Assembly: GCF_042432905.1 (NCBI RefSeq)
Contig: NZ_JBHLWI010000035.1
Span: 1-46,581 of the forward strand
From: Fontibacter flavus
GTDB lineage: Bacteria > Bacteroidota > Bacteroidia > Cytophagales > Cyclobacteriaceae
Direction of reading: 5' to 3'
Length of the DNA: 46,581 bases
Each line of letters begins with the position of its first letter. The first letter of the stretch is position 1. Made by a program: the position numbers and the translations under genes. The notes under the pieces are model-generated. The model made no database searches and was not told the origin of the DNA. It was given only the letters and a program-made list of their open reading frames with translations. Positions 34,450 to 42,904 of the stretch are shown one piece after another.

Positions 34450-34520
34450 ATGCGAGAGATTAGATACGAGAAATTAGACGAAAGACACAAGACGCAAAAC
34501 GCAAGACTAAAGACATAAGA
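34410..34520. repeat. Purine-rich degenerate repeat overlapping the end of the MauE-like gene
   Basis: Imperfect units of 14-15 bp such as gagaagcgagagacta, gaagcgagagacta and gatgcgagagatta, decaying to acgcaaaacgcaagac. The first 40 bp are inside the coding region. No secondary structure of note. Confidence 0.8.
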
Positions 34521-34660
34521 AAGATAAATCTTCCAGAGGCTTTACCAGGTAAAAAATCAGGGAGTGAGGGGACAAAATATCCGGCCGTTCCTCTCCAAAG
34601 GTCAATAGGTCAGGATCGAAACGACCGGAATTACTTTAACTAAATTAAACAATCAAAATT

Positions 34661-34909
34661 ATGAAAAACTCAATTAAAACCCTGCTACGTGCAGGTGTAT
34701 TTGCACTGGCTGCTGTATTTGCGTTTGCTTTTACCAGACCAGTTGAAGGTGTTCTAAAAGCGCAAGTGGCTCCTGACCAATGGGAGGAAATTGATGAGAA
34801 TGCACTGTATGATTGCACAGGCACTTCAAGTATCTGTACTGCAAGGTTCGATGAACTGGACAATATCATCATGGATACTGAGAGACCTGGTGTTTATAAT
34901 CCACTTTAA
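34661..34909 (+). CDS. Small secreted protein with two cysteines (DUF6520-like)
   Basis: The 82-aa protein has a signal-like N-terminus (MKNSIKTLLRAGVFALAAVFAFAFTRP), then a short acidic mature part with Cys52 and Cys59 (CTGTSSIC, C-x6-C) and the end ERPGVYNPL. Length and design resemble the DUF6520 group of small Bacteroidota exported proteins; the assignment is tentative. About 210 bp separate it from the MauE-like gene. The thiol-handling neighbour and the converging TlpA-like/SusC/SusD operon make a disulfide-bonded small protein or peptide precursor plausible. A perfect terminator hairpin follows it. Confidence 0.68.
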   Translation: MKNSIKTLLRAGVFALAAVFAFAFTRPVEGVLKAQVAPDQWEEIDENALYDCTGTSSICTARFDELDNIIMDTERPGVYNPL

Positions 34910-34927
34910 TCAATTTTCCAATTAAAG

Positions 34928-34948
34928 GACAGGGCCATTGGCCCTGTC
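34928..34948. terminator. Bidirectional terminator between converging genes
   Basis: Perfect 9-bp stem gacagggcc / ggccctgtc with loop att. It is preceded by aaag and followed by acttttat, so it can serve the small secreted protein gene on the plus strand and the susD-like gene on the minus strand. Confidence 0.85.
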
Positions 34949-34957
34949 ACTTTTATA

Positions 34958-36313
34958 TTATCTTGGATTCTGTAAAATCCCGCTTAGCTGCAATTCTTCT
35001 TCTGGAATTGGAAATGCATAACGTGGATCATTAGGCGGAAGATTGAAAACCCCGTCAGGAGTTGTTCTGGTTAGAAATATCTCTTCTCCAGGTAAAAGGT
35101 TTAGTCTTTTGAGATCTCCCCACCTAATTCCTCTGAATAAAAGCTGCTTTCTTCTTTCCAAAAGTACCAGGTTTAAAACATCTTCGGTATAGTCTGTACC
35201 ATAGGGTTCAAATGTTCCCGAGACAAATCTTTTTTCAAGCATCATGTTCAACGAGGCTAATGCATCATCCCGCTGTCCCAATCTTGCATGGCATTCTGCT
35301 TTGTTCAGGTAAATTTCATCTGTCGCAAGTCCTGAAAATAACCTGACCAAAAATGAATATTGGCCCCTAAATGCAAAATGATCTCCTCTTGGATAGAAAA
35401 ACAGCTGTCTCCTGAGATCATTTTCATGATATGTTTCCACAAGCTCTGGGACAACGGCTGCTCCGTCAGAAAAATAATAATAAGTGTAGAAAAGGAGTTC
35501 ACTGTAAAAGATCACCTCCTCAAACTCATTTACAAATGGTCTTGCAGGAGCGGGATTAACATTATTATAATCCAGAATATCATTTTTTATTTCCAGTGTT
35601 AGATCTGCATACTCCAATGACTTTTCGAAGTTTCCCATGTATAAATGGACCCTTGAAAGCATTGCCCTTGATGCTGCCCTTGTTGGCCTGGTAATATGGG
35701 GAGAAGTATCGGGCAATAATTTCTCAGATTCCTCAAGATCATTCAAAATCATCATAAATGTATCCTTAAGATTACTCCTTTGAACCGGATCAGTAATATT
35801 TGGTGTGGTTCTAAGGGGCAATCCCAGTTCATTAGCAGCAGAACTATCCAGATAACCGGGACAGAACTGTTTTGAAAGGGAAAAATAAGCATAAGCTCTG
35901 AAGAACAATGCCGCTCCTTTCAGAGTGTTAAACTCTGAAGAAGATTTTTCACTTTCCGGAAGGTTATCCAGTTCACTAAGAACTGTATTGACAAAGAAAA
36001 TCTGCCGGAAAGGCTGGTTCCAGTCCAGTGCAGATGGGGTTTCAAAAATTTCCGAATTCCAGGTATAGGTGTTTTTTTGTTCTAAACTCAGTGCATTATA
36101 TAGAAATGGAAGAATGATGACATCATCTGAACTTCCTTCGATATGAGCACCTTCCTGATTCATTACCTGAGTACTGTTGTCTAGGATTGCCCATAAGTCA
36201 TTAATACTACGCGGTACGATCAGTGCCTGATCCGGTTTTTCACTGAGGAACTCCTCACATCCTGTGAGAAACAAAAGTGAAATTGCTAACTTAAATATAT
36301 ATTTTGTTTTCAT
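34958..36313 (-). CDS. SusD/RagB family outer-membrane lipoprotein
   Basis: The 451-aa protein has a lipoprotein signal (MKTKYIFKLAISLLFLTGC, Cys19) and the SusD core: FLSEKPDQALIVPRSINDLWAILDN, LKGAALFFRAYAYFSLSKQFCPGY, AARAMLSRVHLYMGNFEKSLEYADLTL-like TPR segment, YLNKAECHARLGQRDDALASLN and the C-terminal LLLERRKQLLFRGIRWGDLKRLN. SusD proteins cap the SusC channel at the cell surface and capture the ligand. It follows the susC-like gene by 23 bp and closes the operon. It is somewhat short for the family. No glycan enzyme lies nearby, so the ligand may be a peptide or other molecule. Confidence 0.93.
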   Translation of the reverse strand: MKTKYIFKLAISLLFLTGCEEFLSEKPDQALIVPRSINDLWAILDNSTQVMNQEGAHIEGSSDDVIILPFLYNALSLEQKNTYTWNSEIFETPSALDWNQPFRQIFFVNTVLSELDNLPESEKSSSEFNTLKGAALFFRAYAYFSLSKQFCPGYLDSSAANELGLPLRTTPNITDPVQRSNLKDTFMMILNDLEESEKLLPDTSPHITRPTRAASRAMLSRVHLYMGNFEKSLEYADLTLEIKNDILDYNNVNPAPARPFVNEFEEVIFYSELLFYTYYYFSDGAAVVPELVETYHENDLRRQLFFYPRGDHFAFRGQYSFLVRLFSGLATDEIYLNKAECHARLGQRDDALASLNMMLEKRFVSGTFEPYGTDYTEDVLNLVLLERRKQLLFRGIRWGDLKRLNLLPGEEIFLTRTTPDGVFNLPPNDPRYAFPIPEEELQLSGILQNPR

Positions 36314-36336
36314 GAATTTTCAATTAGTGGTTTGTT

Positions 36337-39300
36337 TCAGAAGTCAATCCTAATTCCTGCTGTAAATGATCTTAAAGGTTTCATTGTCCTAAAATCTGGA
36401 TCAAGTGGATCATCAGAAGCTTTCCAAAGGATACCGATATTGTTGAGATACGAATAGATCTCCAGTTTTTGGAAAGGAAGTTTTCTTTTTTCTGATCTGT
36501 TCCATGTATAGGAAACATTTATATCCTGGAACCTGATATGGTCCCCTTTCTCCACCAAAGCTTCTGAATAGGTATAGAAGTTATCCCTTTGGGGATTCCT
36601 TGCTCCTGGAATCGAAGGCACCTGTGTGATACGCTCATCTCCAGGTTGCTGCCATCTTAGGGCATAGTCCCCATGAGCCTGCAGACCCGTCAAGACCTGC
36701 TCATATAGCACAGATTGTCTCCTGTAGTAATAACCGAACCTGTAGGAAATATTCATGGAAACACTTAACCCACCATATGAGATGGTATTTCTCCATGCGC
36801 CGAAAGTAACTGGCCTTGACGGACCGTTATAAATCAATGATGAGGGAGTATTGTTGTTGATCAGGGCACTGTAATTGGCACTTGGCTCACCGTCAAGTAT
36901 CCCTAAAGGATTTCCGTTATCCGGATCAAGCCCCGCCCAGGGAAGACTGTAAACAGCGAAAAGAGGTCTTCCCTTCTGAGGTGTGATGACAACCGAACTC
37001 CCTGCACCGGCCCCTTGGGACAGGTAACTGAATGCCGGAGATTCAATTTCGTAATCAGTTACAATTTCATTCACGTGGGAATAAAACATATCTGTTCTCC
37101 ATCTAAATTTTCTGTTATATACCCAACTCCCAAGTTGCAGGTCCAGACCTTTGGTAAGTGTACTGGCAAAATTTCCTCTAAAATTCGGATAACCGGTACT
37201 TGGCGCAAAAGGCCGTACACCAATAAGGTCAAGACCTTCTTTTCTGTACCATTCAACCGAACCTGACAAAATCCCGTCTTTGGTTTCAAAATCCGTAGCC
37301 AAGTTCAATATTCGTATTCTTTCCCAACGAAGATCGGGATTAGGTGCAGAAACAATTACAGCCTCTCTGAGTCCGGTAAACCTTGCGGTTCCAAATACCC
37401 GGGCAGTGGTCAGTGCTGACACATTTTTATCTACATTGCCGTTTTCCCCATAAGTTGCCCTCAGCTTCAGGTATGGCAGAAATCCTGAACGGTAAAACCC
37501 TTCCTCATTCACTATCCAGCCCAGGCCTGCTGACCATAAAGGCACCCATTTCTGATTGGTGGCAACGCCAAACAGATTTGATGCGTCCCTTCTGGCACTT
37601 GCGGAAAGGATGTATCTGTTTTTGAATGTATAGGCAGCATTTGCAAATACCGAAAGGAAATTATCCACCTGTCCTGTTGTGGAGGACCCGAATGGTATCT
37701 GGTTTCTGGTAGCATTATTCTGGAACTGGGGAAAAAGACTGACGAAGTCAACAGGGTTGTTGGCTCCTGTTTCTTTGTCATAACCGTAAAATCTTGTCCC
37801 GTAACGCAGACTTTGAAGGGTTTTGATTTCATAACCTCCCAATGCTGTAAGTTCATGTCTGTTATCCCACTTTTTGGAGTAATTCAGCTGTAACCTCAGA
37901 TTATGACTGTTAGACGACCTGTCGGAGTGGTCAAGTATACCTCCCATTGGTACGGGGTATGAAAGATCTCCATTTGCGGAAACCTGGGTAAACCTATTGA
38001 TGAGATCTCTGGCCCTGTAACTCTGCTGGGGAGCAAAATCATTGGTCTGGCTGCTGTTTGACCAATACTGATAAAGCAGGGCAGCCTTAAAATTATCATT
38101 AATGTTATAACTGATGTCGGTATTCAGTCTGATGTCATTAGAAACAGTCCTGTTGTCTAAAAGCTCAATCTCGGATAATGGAATAAGATCCCATGGAAGC
38201 AGTCCAATTGATTCTGCCGTCCTTTTAAAAGGCTCTCTGAAATTATTGGTCAGAGGAAGTCGGTTCCCGTTTTCGTCCATCAGTCGGCCATAAGGATAAG
38301 GCCTTAGGGAAGCAGTGGTCATACTGAAGGCATTTGGACCTGGGTTATTGGAAACTCTGTTTGTTCTTGTGAAATATATACCTGTCCCGATCTGGATTTT
38401 ATCCTTTGCCAATCTGAAAGTCTGTCCTGCATTCAGCGTCCATCTGTTAAACTCATTGCCAACAAGCTCTTCAAGGTTTTTGTCAAATCCGGCAGAAAGA
38501 AAATAATTCTGTTTACCTGATCCTCCCCTGATATTGAGGGCATGTTGCTGAAAGACACTTTCTCTATAAAGATGATCCCTGATATCATTCCTGATGTCCT
38601 GGTTTCTGAGGTTTTCCAATCGCTGCTGGGCCTCAGTTTCACTTATAAGACCATCCCTTTGCATGATCAGGATTTCAATTGCCGGGGTAAGAGGCGCCCT
38701 TGAGGGTGAGTTTTCCAAAGACCTGTAAAATCCCTGCCCGAAAAGTCTTATTTCATTATCCAGAAAGTCAGAGGGCCCCATTAATGGAACATAAAACGGA
38801 TCCGGTCTCTGGATGACATTGATATTGGTATTTAAGGATACTTTCATCTCCTTGCCGAAATCCCCTCTTTTGGTATTGATAACAATAACTCCGTTTCCTG
38901 CCCTTGCTCCCCAGATAGATGCCGCGGCTGCATCCCTGAGCACAGTGATACTTTCGACATCATTTGGGTTAATGTTTTCTATGGGCCCGTCATATGGGAA
39001 ATTATCTATGATCACCAGAGGCTGGGCATTGGAAAAAATTGTACTTCTGCCCCTGATGCTGATCCTGTCCGCTGCTGTACCTGACCTGTTAAAGATCAGC
39101 CCTGGAGTAATATCTTCTAGTCTCTCAAGGATATTCGTGGAAATCCTTCTGTTCAGAAGTTCATTATCAACCTGGACAAATGATCCCGTGGCCCTTTCTT
39201 TGGGCAGTTTCTCGAAACCTGTCGAGACCACTTGCACTTCTGAAAGATCCATATCACTTTTTCCCAGATAAATTTCCAACGTATCCTCCAGAGGCAGGTT

Positions 39301-39561
39301 GACCGTTAGCAGTTGGGTTTCAAATCCTATATAACTTATTTTAAGTTTATACTCTCCCTTTGGGAGGTTGAATGAAAAACTTCCGTCATTTCCGGTTACG
39401 GCGCCGAAGGTCGTTCCGCTAACTACAATGGTAGCCCCCGGCAAAGGAGACTTATCCTCATCGACAAAGACTTTCCCCGATAATACCGGATTGTCTGGCT
39501 GCTGCGCTCCGATGATTCCCGAAACCATCATGAGGAGCGATAATAGTAAGATTTTTTTCAT
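36337..39561 (-). CDS. SusC/RagA family TonB-dependent outer-membrane transporter
   Basis: I start it at MKKILLLSLLMMVSGIIGAQQ (1074 aa, clear signal peptide); the longer frame begins inside the preceding gene. In order: a carboxypeptidase-D-like regulatory domain (LSGKVFVDEDKSPLPGATIVV ... GDGSFSF-type NDGSFSFNLPKGEYKLKISYIGFE), the TonB plug with ISIRGRSTIFSNAQPLVIIDNFP, NPNDVESITVLRDAAAASIWGARAGNGVIVINTKRG, a long beta-barrel, and a C-terminal LRSFTAGIRIDF ending in Phe. It imports a ligand using TonB energy together with SusD. No STN domain is present, so it probably lacks anti-sigma coupling. Confidence 0.95.
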   Translation of the reverse strand: MKKILLLSLLMMVSGIIGAQQPDNPVLSGKVFVDEDKSPLPGATIVVSGTTFGAVTGNDGSFSFNLPKGEYKLKISYIGFETQLLTVNLPLEDTLEIYLGKSDMDLSEVQVVSTGFEKLPKERATGSFVQVDNELLNRRISTNILERLEDITPGLIFNRSGTAADRISIRGRSTIFSNAQPLVIIDNFPYDGPIENINPNDVESITVLRDAAAASIWGARAGNGVIVINTKRGDFGKEMKVSLNTNINVIQRPDPFYVPLMGPSDFLDNEIRLFGQGFYRSLENSPSRAPLTPAIEILIMQRDGLISETEAQQRLENLRNQDIRNDIRDHLYRESVFQQHALNIRGGSGKQNYFLSAGFDKNLEELVGNEFNRWTLNAGQTFRLAKDKIQIGTGIYFTRTNRVSNNPGPNAFSMTTASLRPYPYGRLMDENGNRLPLTNNFREPFKRTAESIGLLPWDLIPLSEIELLDNRTVSNDIRLNTDISYNINDNFKAALLYQYWSNSSQTNDFAPQQSYRARDLINRFTQVSANGDLSYPVPMGGILDHSDRSSNSHNLRLQLNYSKKWDNRHELTALGGYEIKTLQSLRYGTRFYGYDKETGANNPVDFVSLFPQFQNNATRNQIPFGSSTTGQVDNFLSVFANAAYTFKNRYILSASARRDASNLFGVATNQKWVPLWSAGLGWIVNEEGFYRSGFLPYLKLRATYGENGNVDKNVSALTTARVFGTARFTGLREAVIVSAPNPDLRWERIRILNLATDFETKDGILSGSVEWYRKEGLDLIGVRPFAPSTGYPNFRGNFASTLTKGLDLQLGSWVYNRKFRWRTDMFYSHVNEIVTDYEIESPAFSYLSQGAGAGSSVVITPQKGRPLFAVYSLPWAGLDPDNGNPLGILDGEPSANYSALINNNTPSSLIYNGPSRPVTFGAWRNTISYGGLSVSMNISYRFGYYYRRQSVLYEQVLTGLQAHGDYALRWQQPGDERITQVPSIPGARNPQRDNFYTYSEALVEKGDHIRFQDINVSYTWNRSEKRKLPFQKLEIYSYLNNIGILWKASDDPLDPDFRTMKPLRSFTAGIRIDF

Positions 39562-39595
39562 ACATTTTTTGGGTTTATTAGTAGAATTGGTTAGT

Positions 39596-41191
39596 TCAAT
39601 CCTCCTTTTCAAGGAGTTTTTCAAGCATCTCTGTAAGCTCATCCGCAGACCTGTTGAGTCCGGAAACGGCAGCAATGTTTCCGTTTGGATCAAGAAGCAT
39701 CTGGCTTGGAAATCCGATCAGGTTATAATAGGAAAAGAAAGGATGGTACACCCCTTGGTCCATGGCAAGGAGGTTCAGGATATGATGATCTGAATAGTTT
39801 CCGCTCTTAACTGCAGATTCCCAGATCGCTTTGGTCCTGTCTGCTGAAATTGCCACAAAGAGGAGTTTATCACTATCTCCAAAATGACCTGCAACATGTT
39901 GTACAACATTCTTAAAGTAAGATGAAGAAGCATTGCAGCCGTCAAAATAGGTGTAAACAAACAGGTAATATCCTTTCAGATCCTTGATATCTGTTCTCTT
40001 CCCGTTTTCATCTGTAAACTCAAAATATCTGACCTGTTTGCCTTTTTCAGTTTTACCGAGAAGCTCTTCAGTCAGCTCAAGGGATGCTCTGTGGTTGATG
40101 GACTTGTTCATTTCCCTCAGTTCACTGTCAGTCTTAATTCCCCTTCTGTATTCCAGAAAAAGCATAGACGCCAACAGCTGGTCCTTTATATCCCCCTCGA
40201 AATTCTGAAGGATCATTGCCTTCTGGTCACCTAGATGTGTGTAGGGTGCAGAAATTTTGACAAGCTCAGAAATCGTGGAAAGAAAGGGGTGAAAATTCCC
40301 GTTACCAAGTAGTTCCCCTTCCCTTAACAGATCCGGGATCAGCACATCTTGGATATATACCAGGATTTTGTTCAGACTTTCCCCATCATTTAATTTCACT
40401 GAATACCCGAGCAGCGAACCAAGGTTTTTGGCATATACTGTGAACCGGCTGTCCAAAAATTTATTCCTGATGGAAAGTTTTATGGACTCATCAACTTTAG
40501 TATCCTGATCCAGCAACCTGATGAAAGGATCAAGATCCTTTTGGTCCTGTATTTTGGATATCAGATTTTCCAGCATAATAGGAGGGTCAATCTTATTGAT
40601 ATTGACTTTCCTGCCAAATCTGTTATTTTGATCAAGAAGAAATTGTTCATAGGTATTCCCGTTTCTGAACATTGATTCAATATTGTAGGAACTGATATTG
40701 ACAGGATTACTGAAATAGATCTCGCTCTGTAACCTCTGAAGGCGGTACTGTAGGTTGAAATGGTCCGCAGCTGGTCCATTGAAGACCAAGTGGCCTGAAT
40801 ACTCATCAAACATCAGTTGAATACTGTCCCCGGGAAATACAAGGAAATCATCGATGAGTTTTTTGTAACCTATGGAAAGTGTAATTCTTCCAGGATGGGC
40901 TGAATCTGCTGACCAGCTGAATGTCCTGCTTCCATAAGTGCCATCAATTAAGCTACCTATTTCCGGTTCAATAAAATCATGACCCGGAGCAGGCGCACCG
41001 ATCAGTACATTCATCGGGTTCTCCACATATTGGACAGTGACCTGGTTTACAGGTTCCAAGGTCCTGATCTGGGCGAATATTAAAACAGGTTTTTGATCCG
41101 GTACTTCAATTGCGGCAAAGGCTCTCAGACAGGAGGTTACCAGCAAAACGGTAATAAAACATCTTGTAATTGCTATTATTGGGATTTTCAT
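39596..41191 (-). CDS. TlpA-like thioredoxin-fold protein with CxxS active site
   Basis: The start MKIPIIAITRCFITVLLVTSC gives 531 aa and a signal with a possible lipobox (Cys21); a TTG-initiated longer frame is less likely. Residues 25-380 form an unassigned N-terminal region of helical character (the first 130 residues look beta-rich, as in DUF4369-like leaders). Residues 395-531 are a TlpA/AhpC-type thioredoxin fold: DLKGYYLFVYTYFDGCNASSSYF, LLFVAISADRT, and cis-Pro in GFPSQMLLDPNGNI. The active site reads Cys419-Asn-Ala-Ser422, so the resolving cysteine is missing. It is first in the operon, 34 bp before the susC-like gene, and probably resides in the periplasm or outer membrane. Confidence 0.82.
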   Translation of the reverse strand: MKIPIIAITRCFITVLLVTSCLRAFAAIEVPDQKPVLIFAQIRTLEPVNQVTVQYVENPMNVLIGAPAPGHDFIEPEIGSLIDGTYGSRTFSWSADSAHPGRITLSIGYKKLIDDFLVFPGDSIQLMFDEYSGHLVFNGPAADHFNLQYRLQRLQSEIYFSNPVNISSYNIESMFRNGNTYEQFLLDQNNRFGRKVNINKIDPPIMLENLISKIQDQKDLDPFIRLLDQDTKVDESIKLSIRNKFLDSRFTVYAKNLGSLLGYSVKLNDGESLNKILVYIQDVLIPDLLREGELLGNGNFHPFLSTISELVKISAPYTHLGDQKAMILQNFEGDIKDQLLASMLFLEYRRGIKTDSELREMNKSINHRASLELTEELLGKTEKGKQVRYFEFTDENGKRTDIKDLKGYYLFVYTYFDGCNASSSYFKNVVQHVAGHFGDSDKLLFVAISADRTKAIWESAVKSGNYSDHHILNLLAMDQGVYHPFFSYYNLIGFPSQMLLDPNGNIAAVSGLNRSADELTEMLEKLLEKED

Positions 41192-41265
41192 GAATAGATT
41201 TTTGGTGAATTTGTATCTGATAAAGAAGGAAGCCGGGAAAGGAAGGCCATCATAGATATCGGCCA

Positions 41266-41820
41266 ATGAAAGTCCAGCCAATCCCGGCCACGGGCCATAA
41301 AGTGCCAAAAGGAACTAAAAGCACTTTCGCCCGGTCCCTCGCCGCTGTAGTACCGTCACCTTCTGTGCATCCGTTAGCTACATTTGGGTCTATTGCTTCG
41401 TTTTACCTTTATGAGAAAAGACACGGCGGGGATCCTGTGTGGGTGACAGGCAACTTTCAGCTGTCGTCAAATAGCAATCCTATGATTGCAGTGGTTGAAA
41501 GTAAATTCATCTTCGTTATGGTTATGGTTTTTAATCACTTACCCCAGTTCAATTCAGGGTCGCTCACGCTTCATTCATCACTTATCATTCATCACTCTAA
41601 ACTCATCACTCTACATTCCAAAAGGGCAAAGTCTTTCCAGGCCACCGAAAAGGCAGCTAATGATCAAAATGAAATGAGCATTAAGTACAACTTACCCATC
41701 CTCTGCAGCGGACAGGTAGAAAGGAAATGGCGAAATGAGTCTTCAAAAACAGAGACCAGAGCCAGGTTCCTTACCGGTAAACTACACCATCAAACAGGGG
41801 ATTTGATGATATTCTTCTGA
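41266..41820 (+). other. Uncertain 184-codon open frame, possibly repeat-derived
   Basis: The frame MKVQPIPATGHKVPKGTKST... has protein-like composition for the first 75 codons, then runs through a low-complexity tract (ttcattcatcacttatcattcatcactc), then 60 codons of unrelated character. It is divergent from the TlpA-like operon and overlaps its promoter region by position. I could not assign it to any family, and the internal repeat tract argues against a single conserved protein. It may be a broken gene, a repeated element's ORF, or chance. Confidence 0.3.
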
Positions 41821-41982
41821 AGTTCAAATAGGGTTAAGGTCCGAGAAAAAAGTGGATACAGATGGGCTTGCCTTTCCTTCAGAAGAAGAATGGGGACCTC
41901 TTTACCTAAAGAAAAACAAACGTGTACCTGTTCCATAGCACTAAATATTTATATGGAACGTCAAAGCAGGTGATTTCTCTTT

Positions 41983-42132
41983 TAAAAAAAAAGAGGCGTG
42001 GGTCTCACCTACTGTCTTAGAGGCACTGGTATACCTGAGGAACAAGTAAGCAAGGAGCCCACGCCAAAGGCGTGAGCATTCTCGCTTAATTACCCCGTTC
42101 CTCTTGAAATTACCAGTTTCCTAAGACGAGAC
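41983..42132 (-). ncRNA. Candidate structured RNA or attenuator: long imperfect inverted repeat with U-tract
   Basis: On the minus strand an imperfect inverted repeat of about 2 x 60 nt centres on cacgcc-ttt-ggcgtg (42060-42074). The arms align along their length (for example cttaggaaactggtaattt versus cttagaggcactggtatacc). The inner segment 42058-42065 can pair instead with 41995-42002 (8 bp, extended by ctc/gag), and that alternative hairpin is followed directly by a run of nine U on the minus strand. This gives mutually exclusive hairpins, one of terminator type. It points toward the TlpA-like/susC/susD operon about 800 bp away but may equally be the end of a separate small RNA or a MITE. 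Confidence 0.35.
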
Positions 42133-42272
42133 GCTTAAGCGCAAATGCTAAAACTATACATTCGCAAATATGTCAATTATTTCTTTTTATGACATATGTA
42201 AAATTATAAATAAAAACACAACACGACAAATTTGTCCTAATATTTTTTTCGTTTTTTCTCAATTTTTACTTT

Positions 42273-42542
42273 GTGGGTCATTACATTAATAAAGAGTTTT
42301 TAAAACTGGTTGGAAATAGGATTGATTCTATCCGAAAATCGAAAGGTTTAACTCATGAAGTTCTTGCTGAAAGAATGGGGTTAAATGATGTTAGACAAAT
42401 TGGTAGGGTTATCAATGCCGAAACTAATTTTAGTACAAGTGAGATATATAGATTTTCTCAAGCGTTAGGTGTTCATCCAAAAGAATTATTTGAATTTGAA
42501 CTTAATCAAATTGATGTATCTCATTTGTCTAATAGTGATTAA
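42273..42542 (+). CDS. XRE-family helix-turn-helix protein
   Basis: The 89-aa protein starts at GTG. LVGNRIDSIRKSKGLTHEVLAERMGLNDVRQIGRVINAETNFSTSEIYRFSQALGVHPKELFEF is a single HTH_3/Cro-CI domain occupying residues 11-75, with a short acidic tail. Such stand-alone HTH proteins regulate neighbouring accessory genes, toxin-antitoxin modules or mobile elements. It converges on the zinc-ribbon-like gene, 13 bp away, and lies upstream of the HipA-like kinase, whose divergent promoter contains a palindrome that could be its operator; that link is inference. Confidence 0.82.
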   Translation: MGHYINKEFLKLVGNRIDSIRKSKGLTHEVLAERMGLNDVRQIGRVINAETNFSTSEIYRFSQALGVHPKELFEFELNQIDVSHLSNSD

Positions 42543-42555
42543 CAATATTTTGGAA

Positions 42556-42831
42556 TCAGTTATTTCTAATTTTATTATGTAATTCATTAATTTCCTCCTC
42601 AGTCGGATTAATTATCTCTCTTACTACTGGATTGTCAAAGTAGTTCAAGTAACAGGGAGGGAAGTCTTCTTTTTTAAAATCCCTACCTAATCTTTTACGA
42701 AAGCATTCCAGGCATAACATTCCTCGGCCAACTCCAAATTCTTTCCAGAGTTCATCTGTCACAGAATAGAAATTCACCTTTCCTTTCCTGGTATTAACAC
42801 CACAGTCTTTGCAAGTATAATCCCATTTCAT
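42556..42831 (-). CDS. Small CxxC...CxxC putative zinc-binding protein
   Basis: The 91-aa protein has MKWDYTCKDCGVN (Cys7, Cys10), a segment with DELWKEFG, and GMLCLECFRKRLGRDFKKEDF (Cys40, Cys43). The four cysteines make a zinc ribbon-like site. Proteins with this CxDCGxxT...LCxxCxxxRLGR..xxxDF pattern are common in phage and accessory DNA, without a known role. It is transcribed divergently from the HipA-like kinase across a 73-bp promoter region. Its first 17 bp are inside the 68-bp direct repeat whose second copy is near 44.9 kb. Confidence 0.75.
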   Translation of the reverse strand: MKWDYTCKDCGVNTRKGKVNFYSVTDELWKEFGVGRGMLCLECFRKRLGRDFKKEDFPPCYLNYFDNPVVREIINPTEEEINELHNKIRNN

Positions 42832-42882
42832 AAGGCTAAAAATTTGAATGAGTCACCTAAATTCGTAAATTTTAGGTTGAAT
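42815..42882. repeat. 68-bp direct repeat, left copy
   Basis: Matches 44843-44910 at about 65 of 68 positions, from gtataatcccatttcataag through tttaggttgaat. The copy spans the start of the zinc-ribbon-like gene and most of the divergent promoter region. The pair brackets the HipA-like and DUF3037 genes. Confidence 0.85.
42855..42877. promoter_or_regulatory. Candidate operator palindrome in the divergent promoter
   Basis: acctaaatt-cgtaa-attttaggt, a 9-bp inverted repeat with one mismatch, midway between the zinc-ribbon-like and HipA-like start codons. The second copy at 44883-44905 is perfect. Size and placement fit a dimeric repressor site; the binding protein is unknown. Confidence 0.45.
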
Positions 42883-42904
42883 GAATGAAATTAAATTTTA
42901 ACAG

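Noticed and set aside
37015..39793. Several plus-strand frames of 80-150 codons opposite the SusC-like gene
   Set aside because: All are antisense shadows of a well-supported 1074-aa TonB-dependent transporter.
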